5,815 bases of DNA from Acetobacteraceae bacterium. Lineage in GTDB: Bacteria; Pseudomonadota; Alphaproteobacteria; Acetobacterales; Acetobacteraceae. Positions within the stretch are counted from its first letter, which is position 1; the number at the start of each line of letters is the position of its first letter. The stretch spans positions 10,570-16,384 of the forward strand of contig PLSZ01000080.1 of NCBI GenBank assembly GCA_003164305.1. The letters are read 5' to 3'. The notes under the pieces are model-generated. The model was not told the origin of the DNA and ran no database searches. It saw only the letters and a list, made by a program, of their open reading frames with translations. Positions 1 to 5,749 of this stretch are shown one piece after another. A program made the position numbers and the translations under genes.

Positions 1-2
1 GG

Positions 3-281
3 CCGGTCGCCAACGCGCAGGTGCTGATCCACGACGCGAGCCGGCGCGGGCTGGCGGCGCTGTATCACAAGGCGGCGATGCCGGAGAACCTGTTCGACGC
101 GATTCGCGCCGCCGTCGATGTGGTCGATGAGACGGGTTTCGATGGCGACGCGCGGGACCTGGAGCGGTTTCGGGCGCGCATCATTACCCGGGTGCTGACG
201 GTGACCGAGTCGATCGAGCCAGCCGACGCGGATTATCTGGTCGATGTGCTGGGGGATGTGCTGCCGCACGAGGCCGGATGA
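3..281 (+). CDS. C-terminal fragment of a DUF2336-like protein (5' end outside window)
   Basis: The reading frame is open from the left edge to a TGA at 279-281, giving about 92 visible C-terminal residues. A GTG at 21 is in frame, but the frame runs through it (PVANAQ before it), so it is probably internal. The visible part is acidic and helical, with an SRRGLAALYHKA segment, a FDAIRAAVDVV helix and a Glu/Asp-rich tail. This resembles the end of alphaproteobacterial DUF2336 proteins, a helical-repeat family of unknown function. The family call is from memory of the general pattern and not from a diagnostic motif. No signal peptide or catalytic motif is visible. Its stop lies about 54 bp before the antitoxin start, and the antitoxin seems to have its own promoter, so the two are probably not functionally linked. 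That this is a coding frame is clear; the family name is less sure. Confidence 0.55.
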   Translation, partial: PVANAQVLIHDASRRGLAALYHKAAMPENLFDAIRAAVDVVDETGFDGDARDLERFRARIITRVLTVTESIEPADADYLVDVLGDVLPHEAG

Positions 282-299
282 CGGCGCCGGCGGAACCTT

Positions 300-328
300 T
301 TGACTGTCACGGCTCAGGAGCATATGTT
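300..328 (+). promoter_or_regulatory. Candidate sigma70-type promoter of vapBC
   Basis: TTGACT at 300-305 matches the -35 consensus at five of six bases. It is followed by a 17-bp spacer and TATGTT at 323-328, which matches the -10 consensus at four of six. The predicted transcription start is around 334-336, on or next to the ATG at 336. The site sits in the short gap after the upstream gene and directly ahead of vapB, where a toxin-antitoxin promoter is expected. This is read by eye and not supported by transcript data. Confidence 0.5.
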
Positions 329-339
329 CTGCCATATGC
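320..339 (+). promoter_or_regulatory. Inverted repeat, candidate VapB/VapBC operator
   Basis: GCATATG at 320-326 and its exact reverse complement CATATGC at 333-339 are separated by the 6-nt spacer TTCTGC. Each arm contains the self-palindrome CATATG. The dyad covers the proposed -10 box (323-328), the predicted transcription start and both candidate antitoxin ATGs (324 and 336). VapB antitoxins are known to bind dyads at their own promoter, alone or with VapC, so autorepression is a natural reading. The operator role is inferred from position and symmetry only. In a transcript begun upstream, the same bases could form a 7-bp stem. Confidence 0.4.
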
Positions 340-581
340 CAGCAAATACTCTGCCGGAGCGGCGCGTCAAGCTGTTCAAGAACGGCCGAAATCAGGCCGT
401 GCGCATCCCTCGCGAATTCGAACTTCCGGGGGTGGATGCGATCATGCGCAAAGACGGCGATCGGCTGATCATCGAACCAACCGCGCCAAAGTCTCTGCTG
501 GCTGTGTTGGCAACCCTCGCTCCGGTCGAAGAAGACTTTCCAGCGATTGAAGATCCGCCCCCCGATCCGGTCGCGCTTTAA
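336..581 (+). CDS. vapB: VapB-type antitoxin (AbrB/MazE-like DNA-binding fold)
   Basis: This is an 81-residue antitoxin of the VapB class that neutralises the downstream PIN-domain ribonuclease and probably represses its own promoter. Residues 9-48 fit the swapped-hairpin AbrB/SpoVT DNA-binding fold, with the family signature KLFKNGRNQAVRIP at about 12-25 and a GDRLIIEP strand near 41-48. Residues 51-81 form the acidic, proline-rich tail (EEDFPAIEDPPPD) that normally wraps around the toxin. The start chosen is the ATG at 336, because the predicted transcription start falls on it and it gives the usual family N terminus. Alternatives are the ATG at 324, only 3 nt after an AGGAG, and a TTG at 300 that lies inside the -35 box and is unlikely. 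The stop TAA overlaps the toxin ATG by one base. The family is confident; the exact start is less so. Confidence 0.9.
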   Translation: MPANTLPERRVKLFKNGRNQAVRIPREFELPGVDAIMRKDGDRLIIEPTAPKSLLAVLATLAPVEEDFPAIEDPPPDPVAL

Positions 582-985
582 TGCGCTACTTGCTTGACAC
601 GAACATCGTGTCCGATCTTATCCGCGACCCGGGCGGTCGCGTCGCGCGCCGTATCGGCGATGTCGGCGAGTCGCTGGTCTGCACCAGTATCATCGTCGCG
701 GCGGAACTCCGATATGGGGCGACCAGGAAGGCCTCCGCTCGGCTGACTGCGCAGCTCGAGGCCGTATTTGGCGCCCTGGAAGTTGTCCCGTTCGAGCCGC
801 CCGCCGATGCCATTTATGGTCAAATCCGAGCACAACTCGAACAAGCGGGACGCGTGATCGGAGGCAACGATCTGCTCATAGCCGCGCACGCCATGGCGCT
901 TGGTTGTACGATCGTAACGGATAATGAACGAGAGTTCGCGCGCGTCGATACGCTGCCGCGCGAAAATTGGCTCCGGCCGGGCTGA
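581..985 (+). CDS. vapC: VapC-type PIN-domain ribonuclease toxin
   Basis: This 134-residue PIN-domain protein is the toxin of the pair. VapC toxins are Mg2+/Mn2+-dependent endoribonucleases that cut tRNA or rRNA and slow translation when the antitoxin is degraded. The full acidic set is present: D6 in LLDTNI, E42 in AAELRYGA, D97 in GGNDLLIAAHA and D114 in IVTDNEREF. Length and motif spacing match the VapC/FitB group, and nothing suggests inactivation. The ATG overlaps the vapB stop (TAATG) and no Shine-Dalgarno sequence precedes it, so translation is probably coupled to vapB, which keeps antitoxin in excess. The RNA target cannot be told from the sequence. A strong hairpin follows about 47 bases after the stop. 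Confidence 0.95.
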   Translation: MRYLLDTNIVSDLIRDPGGRVARRIGDVGESLVCTSIIVAAELRYGATRKASARLTAQLEAVFGALEVVPFEPPADAIYGQIRAQLEQAGRVIGGNDLLIAAHAMALGCTIVTDNEREFARVDTLPRENWLRPG

Positions 986-1031
986 CCGGACTTTTGCCGC
1001 ACCACTCGATCCCGTTGTCGCGTGACCGCTG

Positions 1032-1058
1032 TTGTCCCCCGAACGGATCGGGGGACAA
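1032..1058. terminator. Hairpin between convergent genes, probable bidirectional terminator
   Basis: A perfect 11-bp stem (TTGTCCCCCGA at 1032-1042, TCGGGGGACAA at 1048-1058) closes a 5-nt ACGGA loop. It lies between the vapC stop at 985 and the stop of the convergent transporter gene at 1073-1075. A GC-rich stem in a convergent gap fits a transcription terminator for both strands. Neither side has a real U-run, so it may be a weak intrinsic terminator or an RNA 3'-end stabiliser. Confidence 0.6.
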
Positions 1059-1072
1059 TCATTCGGCCGCGC

Positions 1073-2356
1073 TTACTCTCCAGGCACGATCTGTAGGTCG
1101 GAGACCAGCACCTGACCTTTCGTCTCCGGACTGAAGAACAGCGTTATGACGAAGCTGACCAGGCCGCCGACAGTGCCGACCAGCATTGGAATCGCGAATC
1201 CCATGCCTCGTTCGATCGCGAAATACGTCAGGATGGGCGGCACGAAGGCCCCCGCGACGGCGCCCATGTGGTAGCAGAAGGCGGCCGCGGTCGCTCGGAT
1301 TTCCGTGGGAAAGCGTTCACTGGTGTAGCTCGGGTTGATGCCATAGATCGCGCCGGCGAAGGCGCCCTGGATCGAGAACGCGATCAGGATGGTCATGTAA
1401 TCCGTCGTCAGCAGATAGATCGGCGCGACGAAGGCGCCGATACAGGCCGGGATGATCATCGCCCACCGCCGGCCGATGCTGTCGGTCAACGCGCCCCAGA
1501 AGAAGCTGAAGATGAACGTCAGCCCGTTGGAGAACACCAGCGGCCAGCCGACCTGCGCCGCCGACAGATGCAGTTCCCGCGTCATGTAGGTCGCGAACAG
1601 GCCAAAGATCGAGTAGTACACTGTGAACGCGCTCATGAGCCACCAGCAGCAGCTGATCGTGTTGCCGATCACGCCTTTGCGGAACAAGGCGGCGACCGGC
1701 ACTTTCATGTGCGCCTCTTTCTCCTTCTGCTGCTTTTGGTTTTCCAGCCAGACGTCGGGCTCTTTGACGTAGACACGGATCCAGACCACGGCCAGCGCGG
1801 GCAGCACGCCCATCCACAGCATGCCTCGCCAGCCGATGTAATCGAACAATGTCGCGTACAGTAACGACGCGATCAGGTAACCCAGAGCCCAGGAACTCTG
1901 GAGGACGGACGCCATCAGGCCGCGGGAACGGGCGGGCCAACTTTCGGTCGCCAGTGCCATGCCCGCGGGCCACTCAGCGCCCATGCCGATCCCCAGAAGC
2001 GTGCGGAACACCAGCAGGAACATGAAGGTGGGCGAGAAACCGGCGATGAAGTTGCAGGCCGAGTACCACAGGATCGAGATCATCAAAGGCGCGCGGCGGC
2101 CCAGTCGGTCGGCCATCCAGCCGGAGGCCATCGCTCCGACGAATCGCATCAGCATCGTCAGGGTGCCGACGAACACGACAAGCGTCAGATCAGCGTTAAA
2201 TTCCTTGGCGATCGAAACGATCAGCACCAGAAAGACGGTGAAGTCGAAGGCGTCCAGGGTCCAGCCGAGCCAGGCGGCGACGAATGCATACCATTGGTCT
2301 TTGGTGGGTTCCCTCCACCAGGGGCCGGTTTCCCGTGAACTCGCGGCGTACGACAT
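1073..2356 (-). CDS. Major facilitator transporter, SHS (sialate/lactate:H+ symporter)-like
   Basis: This 427-residue inner-membrane protein has the length and about twelve hydrophobic segments of the major facilitator superfamily. Helix 1 carries the GWTLDAFDF pattern (D35, D38) shared by carboxylate:H+ symporters. The helix 2-3 loop has the superfamily motif GWMADRLGRR at 79-88, and the second half repeats it as GALTDSIGRR. A charged, Lys/Glu/Gln-rich loop near residues 205-215 joins the two halves. The overall pattern recalls the SHS family (NanT, Jen1 lactate permease); the related aromatic-acid (AAHS) family is an alternative. A monocarboxylate such as lactate is a plausible substrate but is not proven. 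The ATG at 2356 is preceded by AGGAAG (2370-2365 on this strand) with an 8-nt spacing. No catabolic gene adjoins it in this window, so context does not help with the substrate. Confidence 0.88.
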   Translation of the reverse strand: MSYAASSRETGPWWREPTKDQWYAFVAAWLGWTLDAFDFTVFLVLIVSIAKEFNADLTLVVFVGTLTMLMRFVGAMASGWMADRLGRRAPLMISILWYSACNFIAGFSPTFMFLLVFRTLLGIGMGAEWPAGMALATESWPARSRGLMASVLQSSWALGYLIASLLYATLFDYIGWRGMLWMGVLPALAVVWIRVYVKEPDVWLENQKQQKEKEAHMKVPVAALFRKGVIGNTISCCWWLMSAFTVYYSIFGLFATYMTRELHLSAAQVGWPLVFSNGLTFIFSFFWGALTDSIGRRWAMIIPACIGAFVAPIYLLTTDYMTILIAFSIQGAFAGAIYGINPSYTSERFPTEIRATAAAFCYHMGAVAGAFVPPILTYFAIERGMGFAIPMLVGTVGGLVSFVITLFFSPETKGQVLVSDLQIVPGE

Positions 2357-2455
2357 CGTGAAGACTTCCTTTCCCTGTTACTTTCCACTTTATGTGGCTT
2401 ATCACCCCGCAGTCTGACCAGGTCTCGCGATGCTGGCAATTGCTTTTGATGATCG

Positions 2456-2473
2456 GGGCGGAAACCTCCGCCC
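2456..2473. other. Small GC-rich stem-loop in the divergent intergenic region
   Basis: GGGCGGA at 2456-2462 pairs exactly with TCCGCCC at 2467-2473 around an AACC loop. It lies about 100 bp upstream of the transporter start and about 100 bp upstream of the membrane-protein start, in a 217-bp divergent region (2357-2573) where I found no convincing promoter. There is no U-run on either strand. It could be an operator, an RNA hairpin or chance in GC-rich DNA. Confidence 0.25.
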
Positions 2474-2535
2474 GCCGGGAAGTTCGTGACAGCCCGACGG
2501 CCGGCGCGTCCGGTTGCGGACCGGCCAGGGAAATG

Positions 2536-2550
2536 CCAGACGATGTCTGG
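2536..2550. promoter_or_regulatory. Palindromic dyad ahead of the membrane-protein gene, candidate operator
   Basis: CCAGAC (2536-2541) and GTCTGG (2545-2550) form a perfect 6-bp inverted repeat around GAT, a 15-bp odd-centred dyad of the kind bound by dimeric repressors. It ends 23 bases before the chosen ATG at 2574. In RNA it would fold as a stem with a three-base loop near the ribosome-binding region. No regulator gene adjoins it, so the binding protein is unknown. Confidence 0.3.
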
Positions 2551-2573
2551 TGATCTGGAGAGTTTGGCACGGC

Positions 2574-3233
2574 ATGCTTACGATTCTGCGGCGCGTTGGT
2601 GGCGTTTTACTGTGGGTGGGAGTGATCGACCTCGTGGTCACGATCGTTCGCCACGCCGAGGCGGGTTTCACTCCCGCGATCCTCGATTGCCTGGCGATTC
2701 TGTGCGGAGGCGCTCTGCTGAGTGGGGGCCCGAGGTCGGGACTGTGGGTGCGCTCCATCGCCGCTTTCATGCTTACCGCCGGTGTCGTCCCCATCATCGC
2801 CGCGCCGTTTTACCAGCCGTTCGGTCTGACTATCGCGGAGATCCGCGGCGCCATGCCGGGCGTGGCCGTGAAGGCGGCGCAATTCGCCTGCCTGCTGGGG
2901 TTGTTGCTTTGGGTGGTGCTGCATCTCGGCCGCGCGCCGCTACAGGAGTGGATCCAACGCGGCGATTTCCGGCGCTGGTCCATGTGGATTCCGGCGCAGG
3001 CGGGCGGAGCGATCGTCGTGCTGATTGGGTTCCTGTTCTGGCTCAGTTTGCACGGCCAGTCGGCGCAACTCGCGGAATCGCTGGCGATGCAACAACTCGG
3101 ACCGGATTACCGGTATCACCTGAGTTGGATCAGCAGTACGAAGACCGATCATGGCGCCTCAGTATCCGGCGTGGTCACCGCGTGGAACGATCAGGAGCTA
3201 AAGACGGTGCTGCTGCACTGGGAAACCAGATGA
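2574..3233 (+). CDS. Uncharacterised five-helix membrane protein with soluble C-terminal domain
   Basis: I do not recognise the family of this 219-residue protein. Hydrophobic segments lie near residues 8-25, 35-50, 58-78, 98-118 and 139-160, so it is an inner-membrane protein. About 59 polar residues follow, including LGPDYRYHLSWIS at about 175-187 and VSGVVTAWNDQELKTV at about 197-212. This tail looks like a small folded domain. The ATG at 2574 is preceded by GGAGAG at 2557-2562 (11-nt spacing, rather long). In-frame upstream starts (TTG 2514, GTG 2550) would add an arginine-rich stretch and cross the 2536-2550 dyad, so they are less likely. High coding GC and an uninterrupted hydrophobic pattern support a real gene. 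It is 71 bp upstream of the VOC gene on the same strand and could share its transcript. Function is unknown. Confidence 0.75.
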   Translation: MLTILRRVGGVLLWVGVIDLVVTIVRHAEAGFTPAILDCLAILCGGALLSGGPRSGLWVRSIAAFMLTAGVVPIIAAPFYQPFGLTIAEIRGAMPGVAVKAAQFACLLGLLLWVVLHLGRAPLQEWIQRGDFRRWSMWIPAQAGGAIVVLIGFLFWLSLHGQSAQLAESLAMQQLGPDYRYHLSWISSTKTDHGASVSGVVTAWNDQELKTVLLHWETR

Positions 3234-3304
3234 ACGTTTGTTCGCCGATATGAACGGTCCGGGGCGGCTTGACCCGACTACAGCGGGCGGTCACACGCGC
3301 TGTC

Positions 3305-4108
3305 ATGTCCGGCCTCACTCCTGATCACGGCGCGGCGAGCGGCCTCGACCATGTTGGCATCGTCGGCGCCGATCTCGATGCGTTGGCCGAGGCGTTTTCC
3401 GGGCTGGGGTTCGCGCTGACGCCGCGGGCGGCGCACGCCAGCGGGCGGACCGCCAATCGCTGCGTGATGCTGCGCGACGGTGGCTACCTGGAGTTGATCG
3501 CCACAGTCCCCGGTCAGGCCAGCGGCACGATCGACCGGTTTCTGACCCGCGGCGCGGGTGCCCATATCCTGGCGTTGGAGGTCGATGACCTGAACGCGGC
3601 GCGCGACCGTCTGGGCCGCGCCGGGATCGAGGCGGGGGATGTCTCCATCACCGAGCGCGACGCGAGCCCGGATGGAGCGAGAGCGCGGTTCGGATTGCTC
3701 ATGCCGCCGGATTCTCCCGATGGCCGGATCCTGCTGATCCGACATCTGACGCGCGACCTGTTGTGGCAACCCGCGTACACCGCGCATCCGAACCACGCGG
3801 TGGCCTTGACCGAGGCCGTCTACGTCACCGCGTTCCCGGCCGAGACGATGACCCGGTTGTCCCGGCTTTCCGGCCGGACCGCGGAGCCGGATCCTTTGGG
3901 CGGCTATCGCGTGCCGCTCGCCCGGGGCTGTTTACGGGTTTTGCCATTGGCGGCGGGGGCGCGCATGTTTCCGGGCTCGGATGGCGGCCCGGCTTTGATC
4001 GGCCCATCGTTGATCGGTTTGACCATCGCCGTCGAAAGCAGCGGCGATCCTGGCCAGATCGCGCGGGTCGGCGGCGTTGCGATCCGCTTCGTCGCGGCAC
4101 GGCCCTGA
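3305..4108 (+). CDS. Glyoxalase-like (VOC superfamily) protein
   Basis: This 267-residue cytosolic protein begins with a vicinal-oxygen-chelate module: GLDHVGIVGADLDAL at about 13-27 and GYLELIA at 60-66, where H16 and E63 sit at the usual metal-ligand positions. A second module starts with AHILALEVDD (H87 in its first strand). A third betaalpha segment begins near NHAVALTEAVYV (around residue 162). The layout resembles the Glyoxalase_3-like domain proteins, which lack an assigned reaction. No signal peptide is present. The ATG at 3305 was chosen because the fold begins right after it. A TTG at 3269 would add an unconserved-looking basic stretch. No good Shine-Dalgarno sequence is visible. 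The stop TGA is 2 nt before the cytochrome ATG, so the two are almost certainly co-transcribed and translationally coupled. The substrate is unknown. Confidence 0.8.
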   Translation: MSGLTPDHGAASGLDHVGIVGADLDALAEAFSGLGFALTPRAAHASGRTANRCVMLRDGGYLELIATVPGQASGTIDRFLTRGAGAHILALEVDDLNAARDRLGRAGIEAGDVSITERDASPDGARARFGLLMPPDSPDGRILLIRHLTRDLLWQPAYTAHPNHAVALTEAVYVTAFPAETMTRLSRLSGRTAEPDPLGGYRVPLARGCLRVLPLAAGARMFPGSDGGPALIGPSLIGLTIAVESSGDPGQIARVGGVAIRFVAARP

Positions 4109-4110
4109 CG

Positions 4111-5151
4111 ATGGCGGATTGGCTGAGCACGCTCGCCTCCGCCGTGCCATGGCCGCTGCCGGTGCGCCCCAGCCTGGAAAATCTGAGCGATCCCGACGTG
4201 AGACAGGTGTTGGCGGTCACGTTCTCGGAGCTTGGCCTCGCGGTGTTGCTGCTGACGATCGCGTTCGTGGCGCGCCGGGGGCTGATCGTGGCGATCCTGG
4301 TGGCGATGACAGTGGTGTTTCTTCAGGGGCCCAATCTGGGCTTGCTGTTCGTGGATGCCACTCCGGCCAGCTACCGCGCGTCGCCGACCGGTTTCACCGA
4401 TGCCTCAATCGCCGCCGGCCGCCGGGTGTTCGCCGCCAACTGCGTGCCCTGCCACGGCAAGGCCGGCGACGGCGTGGGAGGATTGGGCGAGGCCGCCAAC
4501 TTGCTTCTGCCGCATATCTGGACCCATCCGGTTGGCGACCTTTATTGGTTCGTCTCGCACGGGATTCCCGCGCACGACGACGTTCCCGCGATGCCGGCGT
4601 GGGAGGCAGCGTTGTCCGAGCCGGCCCGTTGGTCCGCCATCGATTACATCTACGCGTTGAACGCCGGCGCGGTCACGCGCGGGCTGGACGGATGGCCGCA
4701 TCGCGTGGCCGCGCCCGAGATCGCTTTGTCCTGCGCCTCTTTGCCGGCCCGTTCCATCGCGGACCTGCGAGGCAAGGCCATCCGGATCATTCTGGGCGCC
4801 TTGCCGGAGTCACTGTCCGCGCTGCCCCCGGTGAATGGCATCGAAGTCGTGACCGTCTGGATGCCGGGTAACGCCTCGTCCCTTGGCGAAGCGCTCCCGC
4901 GTGAAGTGGACTGCGTGGCCCCGAACGGTCCGGTCGCGGCCGAGGCTTACGCGATCCTGGCGGGGGCGGCCGACGGGCACCTCGTCCCGGCCCGGTTTCT
5001 GATCGACCCGGAGGGTGTGCTACGGTCGGTCTGGCGCAAAGACGACGGCGGCGAATGGGCCGATCCGGCGCGCCTTCTGGAGGAGGCGCGGACGATCTGC
5101 ACCCAACCCCTGACGATCGAGAGCGGAGGCGAGCATGAACACCACCACTGA
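4111..5151 (+). CDS. Membrane-anchored cytochrome c fused to a redoxin-like domain lacking catalytic cysteines
   Basis: The protein has 346 residues. Residues 1-36 are polar. Two hydrophobic helices (about 38-54 and 58-80) flank an Arg-Arg turn (R55, R56), which by the positive-inside rule puts both ends in the periplasm. Residues 95-190 form a class I cytochrome c domain with one haem site, CVPCH at 111-115, and the likely axial Met161 in AMPAW. Residues 200-330 look thioredoxin/SCO-like: a SIADLRGKAIRI strand at 215-226 and RFLIDPEGVLRSVW at 295-308. No CxxxC or CxxC pair is present, and the equivalent stretch reads LPESLSAL. The tail ends HEHHH. Two-helix/cytochrome/redoxin layouts recall CopD-cytochrome fusions in copper loci, but this is my inference. 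The ATG is 2 nt after the VOC stop without its own Shine-Dalgarno. Its end overlaps the SCO start by 17 nt. Electron transfer in copper or oxidase maturation is plausible. Confidence 0.88.
   Translation: MADWLSTLASAVPWPLPVRPSLENLSDPDVRQVLAVTFSELGLAVLLLTIAFVARRGLIVAILVAMTVVFLQGPNLGLLFVDATPASYRASPTGFTDASIAAGRRVFAANCVPCHGKAGDGVGGLGEAANLLLPHIWTHPVGDLYWFVSHGIPAHDDVPAMPAWEAALSEPARWSAIDYIYALNAGAVTRGLDGWPHRVAAPEIALSCASLPARSIADLRGKAIRIILGALPESLSALPPVNGIEVVTVWMPGNASSLGEALPREVDCVAPNGPVAAEAYAILAGAADGHLVPARFLIDPEGVLRSVWRKDDGGEWADPARLLEEARTICTQPLTIESGGEHEHHH
5125..5129 (+). promoter_or_regulatory. Strong Shine-Dalgarno of the SCO gene inside the cytochrome gene
   Basis: GGAGG lies 5 nt before the ATG at 5135, near-ideal spacing, and is the best ribosome-binding site in the cluster. 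It falls within the codons for the Gly-Gly of the cytochrome tail, so the SCO start is fixed inside the upstream gene. This supports independent initiation in addition to coupling. Confidence 0.8.
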
Positions 5152-5749
5152 CCAGCAGGGACCGTCCAACCGCACCATCTACGCGATCATCGGTCTGCTG
5201 GTGGCGGTGTTGCTGCTGGCGGCCGGCGCGTACCTGTTCGTGTCCGGCAATCAGCCGGCGGCGTTGACGGTCGGCGGCCCGTTCTCGTTGATCGACGGCG
5301 ACGGCCACCCGGTCACCGACCAGACATGGCGCGGCAAATACATGCTGGTCTATTTCGGCTACACCTTTTGCCCGGACGTCTGCCCCACCACGCTGTCCAA
5401 CGTCGCCGACGCGCTCGACAAACTGGGCCCCAAGGCAGATCGCCTGCAGGCGCTGTTCATCACCGTGGATCCGAAGCGCGACACCGCGTCCGTCGTCAAA
5501 CAATACGCCGCCGCTTTCAGTCCCCGGATCACCGGGCTGACCGGATCCCCGGCGCAGATCGCCACCGCCGCCAAAGCCTACCGCGTCTATTACGCCGAGC
5601 ATCGCACGGGGCCGGGGCCTGCCGATTACTCGATGGACCACAGCTCGGTGCTATATCTGATGGGGCCGGACGGGCGGTTCATCGCGCCGGTTCGCGCGGA
5701 CCAGACCGGGCCGGAGATCGCGACGGCGCTGACCAGGCTCATGTCCTGA
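5135..5749 (+). CDS. SCO1/SenC/PrrC-family copper chaperone
   Basis: This 204-residue protein matches SCO proteins, which carry copper and exchange thiols to build the CuA centre of cytochrome c oxidase in the periplasm. A short N-terminal cytoplasmic stretch is followed by one membrane anchor at about 14-36. The thioredoxin fold follows: GPFSLIDGDG at 48-57, WRGKYMLVYFGYTFCPDVCP at 65-84 with copper-binding C79 and C83, ITVDPKRDT at 109-117, and the third ligand H169 in SMDHSS. All three copper ligands are present and the length is normal, so it should be functional. The ATG at 5135 has GGAGG 5 nt upstream and overlaps the end of the cytochrome gene by 17 nt. The neighbouring cytochrome/pseudo-redoxin protein is a likely partner. 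No oxidase subunit gene is in this window, so the target oxidase is not shown. No clear terminator follows up to the right edge. Confidence 0.96.
   Translation: MNTTTDQQGPSNRTIYAIIGLLVAVLLLAAGAYLFVSGNQPAALTVGGPFSLIDGDGHPVTDQTWRGKYMLVYFGYTFCPDVCPTTLSNVADALDKLGPKADRLQALFITVDPKRDTASVVKQYAAAFSPRITGLTGSPAQIATAAKAYRVYYAEHRTGPGPADYSMDHSSVLYLMGPDGRFIAPVRADQTGPEIATALTRLMS

Noticed and set aside
278..550. ATG overlapping the stop of the left-edge gene (ATGA) opening a 90-codon frame
   Set aside because: Beyond about 60 bases it runs in a shifted frame through vapB, giving an Arg/Ser-rich shadow translation without any motif. The vapB frame has clear family signatures.
2566..2581. TGGCAC...GCTT resembling a sigma54 promoter
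   Set aside because: The GG-to-GC spacing is two bases too short for sigma54, and it overlaps the start codon of the membrane-protein gene.
3230..3256. Direct repeat ATGAACG (3230-3236 and 3250-3256)
   Set aside because: Seven bases repeated once, overlapping a stop codon; this is within chance expectation and has no partner signal.
3250..3324. Short ATG-started frame that could be a leader peptide before the VOC gene
   Set aside because: It is 24 codons, has no ribosome-binding site or peptide motif, and overlaps the VOC start by chance.
3763..4110. Upstream extension of the cytochrome frame over the VOC gene
   Set aside because: The extension is Arg/Gly-rich shadow sequence antiphase to the VOC gene. 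The ATG at 4111, just after the VOC stop, gives the proper membrane anchor.
4787..5641. Long open frame on the minus strand opposite the cytochrome and SCO genes
   Set aside because: It is an Arg/Gly/Pro-rich mirror of high-GC coding DNA, without motifs and opposite two well-supported genes.
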